Assembly (NCBI GenBank): GCA_017548565.1
Contig: JAFYZU010000005.1
Span: forward strand, 52,567-116,566
From: Treponema sp.
GTDB taxonomy: Bacteria > Spirochaetota > Spirochaetia > Treponematales > Treponemataceae
Length of the DNA stretch: 64,000 nucleotides
Reading direction: 5' to 3'
In this document: piece after piece, positions 1 through 7,913 of the stretch
Layout of the letters: every line of letters begins with the position of its first letter
How positions within the stretch are numbered: the first letter of the stretch is position 1
The notes under the pieces: model-generated
Told to the model about the DNA's origin: nothing
What the model saw: the letters and a program-made list of their open reading frames with translations, nothing else
The model's database searches: none
Translations under genes and position numbers: made by a program

Positions 1-1
1 A

Positions 2-1012
2 GGACAATTAGAAAAGCTTTTACCACAGAACGGGATTGAATGCATCGTTTACGATAAAACAAACCCGAATCCGACTGTATCAAATATTGAAGAAGCGCTT
101 TCTCTTTATATCAACGAAAAATGTGAAGCGTTAATCGGTTTCGGCGGAGGTTCATCCATTGATTGTGCAAAAGCAGTTGGTGCTCGTGCTGCTTGTCCGC
201 GTAAATCCCTTGAAAAAATGAAAGGTATCTTAAAAATACACAGACGGATTCCTCTTCTTGCCGCCATCCCGACTACAGCCGGTACAGGTAGTGAAACCAC
301 AGTTACTACTGTAATTACTGATGATAAAACCCATTATAAATATCCGATAAGTGATTTTCCTCTTATTCCAAAAATTGCAGTCCTGGATCCAAAGGTTACC
401 TTTACTCTTCCACCACATCTTACTGCTTCTACAGGAATGGATGCCCTCACTCATGCTGTAGAAGCGTTTATCGGTGGTTCAACTGTAAAAAAATCAAGAG
501 ATTATGCTATCCGTGCAACACAACTTATTTTTGAAAACATTGAAAAGGCATATAAAAACGGAACAGATGAAACAGCAAGACGAAACATGCTCATTGCATC
601 TAATCTTGCAGGAGGGGCTTTTTCACGTTCATATGTCGGGTATGTTCATGCTGTTGCACATTCGCTTGGAGGAGCCTATAACATTCCGCATGGTCTTGCA
701 AACACAGTTCTTCTTCCAGTTGTTCTTAAACGATATGACAGTAAAATCTGGAAAAAGCTTAAAATTCTAGCCGTTGCAGGAGGAATTGCAGATAAAACTG
801 ATTCAACTGAAGCTGCAGCAAAAAAATTTATTGATGAAATCTGCAGATTAAATAAAGCAATGCAAATTCCAGAAACGCTTAAAGGAATTAAAAAAGAAGA
901 TATTCCTGAACTTGCAAAACGAGCAGATAAGGAAGCAAATCCTATTTATCCTGTTCCTGTTCTCTGGAATGCAAAAGAGCTTGAACAGTTTTACTATGAT
1001 GTTATGGAATAA
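2..1012 (+). CDS. Iron-containing alcohol dehydrogenase, 5' partial
   Basis: NAD(P)-dependent group III (iron-type) alcohol dehydrogenase interconverting alcohols and aldehydes or ketones in the cytoplasm. The frame is open from base 2, so the N-terminus lies outside the window and about 336 residues are visible. Seen in order: the nucleotide-binding GGGSSIDCAK motif near the start, PTTAGTGSE about 40 residues later, the GMDALTHAVEA stretch, and the metal-binding HAVAHSLGG and NIPHG histidines. An internal ATG at 218 would remove the NAD-binding motif and is not the start. It is 26 bp upstream of an aldehyde dehydrogenase on the same strand, so the pair probably runs an alcohol-aldehyde-acid route. 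The substrate cannot be told from sequence. Confidence 0.93.
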   Translation, partial: GQLEKLLPQNGIECIVYDKTNPNPTVSNIEEALSLYINEKCEALIGFGGGSSIDCAKAVGARAACPRKSLEKMKGILKIHRRIPLLAAIPTTAGTGSETTVTTVITDDKTHYKYPISDFPLIPKIAVLDPKVTFTLPPHLTASTGMDALTHAVEAFIGGSTVKKSRDYAIRATQLIFENIEKAYKNGTDETARRNMLIASNLAGGAFSRSYVGYVHAVAHSLGGAYNIPHGLANTVLLPVVLKRYDSKIWKKLKILAVAGGIADKTDSTEAAAKKFIDEICRLNKAMQIPETLKGIKKEDIPELAKRADKEANPIYPVPVLWNAKELEQFYYDVME

Positions 1013-1038
1013 TCTATAAATAATTATAAGGATGATAT

Positions 1039-2418
1039 ATGATACAAGCAGAAATTCAATCTATCTTAAAAAAACAAAAGTCTTTTTTTAACACCAGCGA
1101 AACTCTTAACGTAAAAACAAGAATTGCCGCTTTAAAAAGGCTTTACTCCTATATTACAAATCATCAAAAAGAAATAACAGATGCTCTGACTGCAGATCTC
1201 GGTAAATGTGCACTTGAAGGTTTCATGTGTGAAGCAGGACTTGTTCTTGGTGAAATTTCTTACATGCTCAAAAATATCCGTCGTTTTTCCCGTGATGAAA
1301 AGAAACATACATGCATAACGAATTTTTCCGCAAAAACCTTTGTAAAAAAATCCCCTTATGGTTCTGTTCTCATTATGAGTCCCTGGAACTATCCGTTTTT
1401 ACTTACGATGGATCCTGTTGTAGACGCAATAGCAGCCGGAAATACAATCGTAGTAAAACCAAGTGCTTATTCTGAAAATACAAGCCGAATAATTTCCAAC
1501 ATGATAAATGAATGCTTCAATCCTGAATATGTTGCTGTTGTTACAGGGGGACGTGCAGAAAATCAATGCCTTCTTGAACAGAAATTCGATTACATCTTCT
1601 TTACAGGAAGTCAAACAGTAGGAAAAGAAGTATTAAAGAAAGCAGCAGAAAACCTGATCCCTGTAACTCTTGAGCTTGGAGGAAAATCGCCTTGTATTGT
1701 CGATAAAACAGCCGACATAAAGCTTACGGCAAAAAGAATTACCTGGGGAAAATATTTAAACTGTGGACAAACCTGTGTTGCTCCTGATTATATTTTATGT
1801 CATGAATCGGTAAAGAATGCGCTTATTTCTGAACTTAAAAAACAGATTACACTTCAATTCGGAAAAGATCCTCTGAATAATCCTTCTTATGGAAAAATCA
1901 TCAACAAAAAACATTTTGACCGTCTGAATTCTCTTTTCGACAGTTCTAAAATTATCCATGGAGGAAAATCAAATCCTCAGACACTAAAAATTGAACCTTC
2001 GATAATGGACAATGTTACCTGGAAGGATGCCGTAATGGGACAGGAAATATTTGGTCCTATACTCCCGATTCTTACATATAAAACTGATCAAGAAATAATC
2101 AGTACAGTTAACGAAAGACCAAAACCTCTTGCACTCTATCTTTTTTCAAGTAACAAAAAGCTTCAGAAAAAAGTTCTCAACGAATGCTCTTTCGGCGGAG
2201 GATGCATAAATGATACGATTGTACATCTTGCAACGAATAACATGGGCTTTGGAGGAGTCGGAGAAAGTGGTATGGGTGCATATCATGGAAAAACCGGCTT
2301 CGAAACCTTCAGTCACCGCAAAAGCATTGTAGATAAAAAAACATGGATAGATGTAAACATGCGGTATCAGCCGTTTACAGGTTTTAAAGAAAAGCTTTTA
2401 AGAATGTTCCTGAAATAA
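1039..2418 (+). CDS. Aldehyde dehydrogenase, class 3-like
   Basis: NAD(P)-dependent oxidation of aldehydes to carboxylic acids, 459 residues. Visible motifs are SPWNYPFLL and AAGNTIVVKPSA (cofactor fold, about 114-142), FTGSQTVGKEV, the general-base glutamate in LELGGKSP (about E212), and the catalytic cysteine in CGQTC (about C246). The short length and the C-terminal GFGGVGESGMGAYHG segment fit the ALDH3 or fatty-aldehyde group rather than the roughly 500-residue ALDH1 group. The ATG is preceded by AAGGATG. It directly follows the alcohol dehydrogenase, suggesting co-transcription and a shared substrate. It ends 15 bp before the convergent mnmE stop, and no hairpin was seen between them. 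Confidence 0.92.
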   Translation: MIQAEIQSILKKQKSFFNTSETLNVKTRIAALKRLYSYITNHQKEITDALTADLGKCALEGFMCEAGLVLGEISYMLKNIRRFSRDEKKHTCITNFSAKTFVKKSPYGSVLIMSPWNYPFLLTMDPVVDAIAAGNTIVVKPSAYSENTSRIISNMINECFNPEYVAVVTGGRAENQCLLEQKFDYIFFTGSQTVGKEVLKKAAENLIPVTLELGGKSPCIVDKTADIKLTAKRITWGKYLNCGQTCVAPDYILCHESVKNALISELKKQITLQFGKDPLNNPSYGKIINKKHFDRLNSLFDSSKIIHGGKSNPQTLKIEPSIMDNVTWKDAVMGQEIFGPILPILTYKTDQEIISTVNERPKPLALYLFSSNKKLQKKVLNECSFGGGCINDTIVHLATNNMGFGGVGESGMGAYHGKTGFETFSHRKSIVDKKTWIDVNMRYQPFTGFKEKLLRMFLK

Positions 2419-2433
2419 AGAATTTTTCCCGGA

Positions 2434-3888
2434 TTACTTTCCGACGCAGAAATTTTCAAATATTGTACCAAGAACATCGTCGGGAGTAATGTCACCGGTT
2501 ACTTCTGAAAGAGAATCAAGGGCATCTTCAAGATCCTGGACTACTGCATCAAGTGTATAATTATCATCGGCGCTTATAAGGGCATGCTTCGTACATTCAA
2601 GCGCTTCGGCTACGGCTTCTTTCTGTCGCTGAGAACCAAGCCCTGCCTGCTGTCGTTCGGTAGCAATGCCTCGTGTAAGGATACTTGTAATCTGATCGTA
2701 TAAAGAGGATAATCCTTCGCCTGTTTTCGCTGAAATTCTGCATACAGGAGGTTGGCGTCTCAATTCCCGCAATAACATCTTTTTTTTGTCATTCTCTGAT
2801 TTAATCAGGGAATCTTTATCACATTTGTTCATGACTACAATCAACGGTTCACGACAATTATCTATAAAATCTTTATCTTCCGGAGTTAAAGGAAGGGTTG
2901 AATCTACAAGATATAATACCACATCGGCATCATTCGCAAGATTTTTACTCAGTTCAACACCCTGCGCTTCAATCTTATCCTCTGTCTGACGAAGACCAGC
3001 AGTATCAAACAGTCTTACAGGAATTCCGTTAATGCTTGCCCAGCTTTCAAGCCAATCCCTCGTAGTACCTTCAATGTCACTTACTATGGCACGTTCTTCC
3101 TTTAACATTGAATTAAACAACGATGATTTTCCGGCATTTGTTTTTCCTGCAAGAACAACCCTTGCACCGTCCTGATAAAGCTTTTCGCCTTTCCATGAAT
3201 CGACAAGTGACTGCAATCTTTTTATGGCTGTCTCAATATCTTTACGATCAAAGGTATCGGCAATTGTCTCTTCATCCTCAGGATATTCAATCTCTACTTC
3301 AATTGCGGCGAGAGTATTTATTATAAGTGTTTTAATGGAATCAATTTCTTCAAATAAAGAACCGGCAAGACGCCCCGCAGCATGAGAACGTGAAACATCA
3401 GTATGACTTTCAATAATTTCACGTACAGCTTCTGCTTTTGTTAGATCTGTTTTTCCGTTTATATAGGCACGGAAGGTATATTCTCCACGATTTGCCTGAC
3501 GGAATCCGTTTTTCAACAAGAGATTATGAATGGCAGTAACAACAGATACACCACCATGACAGAAAATCTCTACCATATCTTCACCGGTAAAAGATTTAGG
3601 TACACGATAAACTGCAAGCATTACTTCATCAATCTTTTGTGTAGATCCCCGGATCAAGTCCGAGGATGACTTATCTATAATCAAATCAATGGGTGACTTA
3701 TCTATAATCCAGCCGTAAACGAGTGTATTACCCGCTGCCTTTAACAAAGCTTCCGGTCGTGAAAAAACCTTACTTACAAGCTCAATACAACCTTTGCCTG
3801 AAACACGGACAATCCCCAGAGCTGCAGGAGCAAGTGCCGTTGCAATTGAGGAAATTGGTTCTTCAGGTGTATACTGATCCGGTTTCAT
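2434..3888 (-). CDS. mnmE: tRNA modification GTPase MnmE
   Basis: With MnmG it makes 5-carboxymethylaminomethyl-type modifications on wobble uridine of certain tRNAs. The 484-residue protein has the N-terminal formyl-THF-binding domain, a helical domain and an inserted G domain: P-loop GKTNAGKSS (about 248-256), DIEGTTRD, DTAGLRQTED, NKCD, and the essential C-terminal CxGK as FCVGK at the very end (C481). It is longer than the usual 450-460 residues because of an extra segment at about 61-84 between YGW and KIDEV. That segment holds a nine-residue repeat (IIDKSPIDL then IIDKSSSDL) followed by the translation of a palindromic element. The start is 1 nt after the stop of the upstream gene, so translation is probably coupled. 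Confidence 0.97.
   Translation of the reverse strand: MKPDQYTPEEPISSIATALAPAALGIVRVSGKGCIELVSKVFSRPEALLKAAGNTLVYGWIIDKSPIDLIIDKSSSDLIRGSTQKIDEVMLAVYRVPKSFTGEDMVEIFCHGGVSVVTAIHNLLLKNGFRQANRGEYTFRAYINGKTDLTKAEAVREIIESHTDVSRSHAAGRLAGSLFEEIDSIKTLIINTLAAIEVEIEYPEDEETIADTFDRKDIETAIKRLQSLVDSWKGEKLYQDGARVVLAGKTNAGKSSLFNSMLKEERAIVSDIEGTTRDWLESWASINGIPVRLFDTAGLRQTEDKIEAQGVELSKNLANDADVVLYLVDSTLPLTPEDKDFIDNCREPLIVVMNKCDKDSLIKSENDKKKMLLRELRRQPPVCRISAKTGEGLSSLYDQITSILTRGIATERQQAGLGSQRQKEAVAEALECTKHALISADDNYTLDAVVQDLEDALDSLSEVTGDITPDDVLGTIFENFCVGK
3644..3709 (-). repeat. REP-like palindrome and 27-bp tandem repeat inside mnmE
   Basis: Positions 3644-3670 form a GC-rich imperfect palindrome: on the coding strand ATCCTCGGA pairs with TCCGGGGAT around CTTGA, with one wobble pair. 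It is translated in frame as SSSDLIRGS. Next to it, TGACTTATCTATAATC occurs at 3667-3682 and again at 3694-3709, a 27-bp (nine-codon) offset. The palindrome resembles the dispersed CCCCGGA-type repetitive elements that can insert in frame in coding sequences (the RPE concept from Rickettsia). No second copy was seen in this window. Confidence 0.7.
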
Positions 3889-3889
3889 A

Positions 3890-6238
3890 TTATTTTATGT
3901 TCAAGGCCGGAAGCAGAAGAAATGGGACATATTCTTTTTTCTGTTCATCCTTCTGATTCTGATTATTTATGCTGTCAAGAATTGAAAGATCTGTAGATGC
4001 AGACTTAGATGTTGTTCTCTTTCTTGTTCCGATTGCAGGAATTCTGTCGCTGAACTTTGATTCTGGTGCTTTTCCTGTATATGCTTCTTTATCTCCCACA
4101 TCCTTCGGTGTAACATCATAATTTCCTGAATTATTCCAGCACATGTATCCGCGGTTCACAGAATCACGGGTACCGAAAAACTCTTTCTTAATATAATCAG
4201 AATTATAATATGTTCTGTCATAGCTTACATTCAGATAAAAACACTGAACCCATGGACGGATAATCGCACGGTTACGGCATAACACAGTATTTCTGAAGGT
4301 TCCGTAATAATAAATCCTATATGAACGCTCCGGCCATGGATCGTAGTTCAAGAAGCTCTGTTCAAAATGACTAGGATAGAACATCGGTCCGATAACATCA
4401 CAATATTCGGCAAGCATTTCTGAATCCTGCCCTGTTCTGGCGCCGCTTCTGTACCAGCCGTTTGCACCATAAATATCAATTCCTATTGGAGCATCTATAT
4501 TTGCACGGGCATAAGATAAGAAAGAAATTAATGCGGCTTCCTTATCCATTCCCTGATTACGCCATCTGTATTTTGCATTTCCAAGATTTTTTCCGTCTGT
4601 CGGGAAACGTATATAATCAAACTGAATTTCATCAAATCCAAGTGCGATCAGATCCTGGGCAACTGTTACTGTATATTCCCATACCTCTTCTGAATATGGA
4701 TCAACCCAGTATTCATCATAATAATTTGCTTTTGAACCTGTTACTTCACCTTTATCGTTAGTTATTTTTTCATAGCTCTTTACACCAATCCACGGTTTGT
4801 TTGTTGAGGCATCCCATACTGCATATTTTCCGCCGGCATATTGAGAAAGCACTTTATCTTTAAAAGTAACGATTCGCGCTACAAGATAAATATTATTCTT
4901 TTTAAATTCAGACACAAAATGCTCTACATCGATTTTATAAGACGACATTTTTCCTTTTTCGAGCAGCAAAGGATTTTTAGTATTATAACGCAGATATCCG
5001 TAATCATCTTTCATATCAATGACTATACTGTTCATGTTACGGTCTTTAACAAGCTTTATGTATTTATCAATTCCAGCCTGATTCCTGCACTGATAAGCCG
5101 ATGCATAAATGCTTTTTTTATCGAGAGCTTTCTGTGCATAAGGTGTATTTATTGTTCCCGGATAAAGAGTCCATAATTCATTTAAGACTATACTCTGATC
5201 AAAACCGCTCTTTTTCTTCGGAATATAAGCAGTATTTACCATTCCTGACACATTCGAAAATGCTTTTTCCCATTCTGCGAGCATCTTTGGTTTACCCGGA
5301 CTCTGTTTTGTATTTACATCAATTGCCCCAAAGCCTTCAAGCTGAGTATAAAGAAGAACATTACCTATCATTGTAAGTCCGTCAATCGCATTTACAGGAT
5401 CACTTCCCTGATAAATACATTCTGCACGTTTATTAGTCCAGTCAAATTTATAAATTCGGGGAACATAACTCTGTGAAATGTAAAGATCTGTCGTATCTGT
5501 AAGGTTACCTTCCGCATCATATACAGGAACAGGTAAAATATCACTTATTTCATCAGGATCCTTGAGCGACGGCATAATGAACAATCCGCCAGAAACCTGA
5601 CGCCATGTTTTATTCTGTCTGTTCGGAAACATATAGGCAAGACCTTTAATCGGATGTGACATGAAAATTACTGTTTCCCCTTCGATTGTCGTTACTGCTA
5701 CTGCTTTTACTCCGACAGTTGTACTTGAAGAACCGACACTTATCCATTTCTGTCCCTTATCTGAACTGAAATAAACTGCATCCTTCGTAGCAGTTACAAT
5801 CTCATTATTATTCAGTGGATTAACACAAAAATCCTTTAAAGATTGAATCTGTTTTTCAAGAGTAATGTCTTTTCCGTTATATTTCTTGATTGTTAAAAAA
5901 GGAAGTCCCTGATCTCGTTCAGTAAAAATCTTTAAATCTTCAGTATAAAAAATGCCTCTAGTAGAACGGATAAACCATGCAGTAGATTTTTCGTCACCTG
6001 CTTTAACGGGAATAATCTGATCTACACGAGCTTCATTCCATAAAGGAACTACAAATCCATTTGAATTGATTTTATAAAGGCCTGTATCTGAGCCAACCAG
6101 AAAAACATCTGAATCCAAGACTTTTTCATTTGAATTAGAGTTTGTATTTTTTGCCGGAAGCTGATATAAAGGTTTTATTTCCTGTGCAGTTACCGGTGCC
6201 ACAAATAATAATGATAAAAAAATGAGTAGTATAGCCAT
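3890..6238 (-). CDS. Exported DUF4015-like putative glycoside hydrolase
   Basis: A 782-residue secreted or periplasmic protein with an N-terminal signal peptide (hydrophobic stretch ending VAPVTAQE). Residues of about 30-330 look like a beta-propeller or WD-type sensor with repeated DVFLVGSDTGLY- and VYFSSDKGQKW-like blades. The region from about 375 onward (SIVIDMKDDYGYLRYN, then IALGFDEIQFDYIRFPTDG and DVIGPMFYPSHF) matches the putative glycosyl hydrolase fold of the DUF4015 family, a TIM barrel related to GH13 and GH18-like enzymes. The substrate is unknown. No clear Shine-Dalgarno precedes the ATG. It sits 1 nt upstream of mnmE and 38 nt downstream of the HD-GYP-like gene, as part of a long minus-strand cluster. 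Confidence 0.75.
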   Translation of the reverse strand: MAILLIFLSLLFVAPVTAQEIKPLYQLPAKNTNSNSNEKVLDSDVFLVGSDTGLYKINSNGFVVPLWNEARVDQIIPVKAGDEKSTAWFIRSTRGIFYTEDLKIFTERDQGLPFLTIKKYNGKDITLEKQIQSLKDFCVNPLNNNEIVTATKDAVYFSSDKGQKWISVGSSSTTVGVKAVAVTTIEGETVIFMSHPIKGLAYMFPNRQNKTWRQVSGGLFIMPSLKDPDEISDILPVPVYDAEGNLTDTTDLYISQSYVPRIYKFDWTNKRAECIYQGSDPVNAIDGLTMIGNVLLYTQLEGFGAIDVNTKQSPGKPKMLAEWEKAFSNVSGMVNTAYIPKKKSGFDQSIVLNELWTLYPGTINTPYAQKALDKKSIYASAYQCRNQAGIDKYIKLVKDRNMNSIVIDMKDDYGYLRYNTKNPLLLEKGKMSSYKIDVEHFVSEFKKNNIYLVARIVTFKDKVLSQYAGGKYAVWDASTNKPWIGVKSYEKITNDKGEVTGSKANYYDEYWVDPYSEEVWEYTVTVAQDLIALGFDEIQFDYIRFPTDGKNLGNAKYRWRNQGMDKEAALISFLSYARANIDAPIGIDIYGANGWYRSGARTGQDSEMLAEYCDVIGPMFYPSHFEQSFLNYDPWPERSYRIYYYGTFRNTVLCRNRAIIRPWVQCFYLNVSYDRTYYNSDYIKKEFFGTRDSVNRGYMCWNNSGNYDVTPKDVGDKEAYTGKAPESKFSDRIPAIGTRKRTTSKSASTDLSILDSINNQNQKDEQKKEYVPFLLLPALNIK

Positions 6239-6276
6239 AGTTTAATTATCGGTAAAAAAAAAGATTCTGTTTAGGA

Positions 6277-7533
6277 TTATAAGATAAAATCTAAGGCTGC
6301 TACAACCTCTTCATCGTAAATTCCGCTCTTTTCTTTCATCATTGCAATGGCAGTTTCCTTATCAATTGCCTGCCTGTAATTTCTCCGGCTCGAGAGCGAC
6401 ACATATGTTTCTGCAACACGGATTAATCGTGCTATCTGAGGAATTTTCTGTCCTTTAAGTCCCTTTGGATATCCTGAACCATCCATATTTTCGTGATGTT
6501 TTGTAGCCGCATCATAAAAAACCGACCAGTATTTTTTCGGAACAAATTCAAGATATTTATCTGCAAGCATAACATGATTCTTTAACGCTTCCTTCTGATC
6601 CTTCGTTAAATTTTCAGAAACAAGAAGCTGAGGATCCATCCCCAGGAAACCTGCATCATATATCATCGAAGCACAGAAATTAAGCATTGCCATTCCCTTT
6701 GGAAGTCCAAGCTGAATCGAAAGCTTATATACAAATTCACTTACATTTTTAGAATTATTTTTTCGTTGTGAAATTTCATCTATTTTTGAACCTATTTCTT
6801 CGCATTTAATTGCAAGCTGCTGAAGCTCCTGTGTATCTTCTTCAGAAAATTCAACATCCGGTAGTGCTTTAGATGCATCCCATGAAGCTGCACCGGCGAG
6901 TCTCAACGAAGGATTCCCTCCATACAACTCTGTCATACCGCCGATCATAAGTCTGTTTGTCTGCGTCTGATTGGCAGCAAGCATTTTTACCGCATTAATA
7001 TATTCCCTCTGCTGTCTTGAAGATAACCTGAATCCTTTATAAATAATGAATATTGCGGCTAGAACAATCAATAAAATTATACCCGTAAGAATTATAACGC
7101 TTACAAAAAGATAATTTATTGCATTTTTTTCTTTCTTTACTTCTTTTTTTTCCAGCTGCTCTAAAAATGCCTGCGTATTCGTATCTGCAATAAAAGGATA
7201 TTTTTTAAGATTAAGCTGAATCTCAATGAATTCTTTCTCATCATATTTTTTAGAAAGCTGCTCAAGCTTCTGATTGTAAACAAGACGTGAAATAGTTATT
7301 ACATTCAACGCCTTTTCCGGTTCCTTACAAAGCGAAAGAGCATTATTTGCTTTTTTATATGCGTTCTGTATATCGCCTTCTTCGAGGGCATCGTTTGCGG
7401 CTAAAAGATATTTAGTTACAAGCGCACTTACATCCCTTTTTGCTTCGCCTTCATTTTCCTGAGAATAACTGAAATCTGACACCGCCGTAAAAACAAATAA
7501 CAGCAGTAAAAATCTAATAACTGTACGTTTCAT
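6277..7533 (-). CDS. Membrane protein with degenerate HD-GYP domain
   Basis: A 418-residue protein with a signal peptide, a periplasmic helical, possibly TPR-like region (about 35-135), one transmembrane helix (about 139-168) and a cytoplasmic HD-GYP-like domain. HD-GYP proteins normally hydrolyse cyclic di-GMP using a metal centre built from HD, a lone H, HH and the GYP loop. Here HHENMDGSGYP is intact (H346, H347) and a possible lone H is at 320. The leading HDxGK, however, reads YDAGF (Y292, D293), losing the first metal ligand and the conserved lysine. It may be a c-di-GMP sensor rather than a phosphodiesterase. The start lies inside the end of the upstream gene (20-nt overlap), implying translational coupling. 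Confidence 0.8.
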   Translation of the reverse strand: MKRTVIRFLLLLFVFTAVSDFSYSQENEGEAKRDVSALVTKYLLAANDALEEGDIQNAYKKANNALSLCKEPEKALNVITISRLVYNQKLEQLSKKYDEKEFIEIQLNLKKYPFIADTNTQAFLEQLEKKEVKKEKNAINYLFVSVIILTGIILLIVLAAIFIIYKGFRLSSRQQREYINAVKMLAANQTQTNRLMIGGMTELYGGNPSLRLAGAASWDASKALPDVEFSEEDTQELQQLAIKCEEIGSKIDEISQRKNNSKNVSEFVYKLSIQLGLPKGMAMLNFCASMIYDAGFLGMDPQLLVSENLTKDQKEALKNHVMLADKYLEFVPKKYWSVFYDAATKHHENMDGSGYPKGLKGQKIPQIARLIRVAETYVSLSSRRNYRQAIDKETAIAMMKEKSGIYDEEVVAALDFIL

Positions 7534-7873
7534 TTGAAATAGCTATATACAAAACAAAGGCTTCATCATCATCGTAATTCGCTTCTATGTTTGAATCCAG
7601 TACGATATATGTAGCCCTCAAGGCAAAATCATATTGTGCTTCAATAATCTGCCTTCTGATTAATTTAACGACATAGTTTTCAATCTGCTGGTACTTAGGA
7701 TTTTTGATGTTTTCTGCCATAAGCTTTGATAAAGCCTCTTCAGATTTATTTTCAAAAATTACATCTATAACTTCGCAGATTGTATCCAGATTTTCATACG
7801 AAAAAAGAGGATTTATGCATAGGCACAAAACAATCGAAAGCAAAAATCCTTTAATTTTTTTTGTGCCGGACAT
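7514..7873 (-). CDS. Small exported protein of unknown function
   Basis: A 119-residue protein with an N-terminal hydrophobic signal sequence (residues about 8-25, ending LFSYE), then a mostly helical acidic sequence with no motif I recognise. ATG is preceded by AGAGG. Its 3' end overlaps the start of the HD-GYP-like gene by 20 nt, and it starts 40 nt after the stop of the giant Ig-repeat protein. It therefore very likely works with the periplasmic part of the HD-GYP-like protein, but this is inferred only from the overlap. No function can be given. Confidence 0.8.
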   Translation of the reverse strand: MSGTKKIKGFLLSIVLCLCINPLFSYENLDTICEVIDVIFENKSEEALSKLMAENIKNPKYQQIENYVVKLIRRQIIEAQYDFALRATYIVLDSNIEANYDDDEAFVLYIAISNETYSY

Positions 7874-7913
7874 AAATCCTCTTTACCTGTATAAATCTAT
7901 ACTCGTTTATCTG

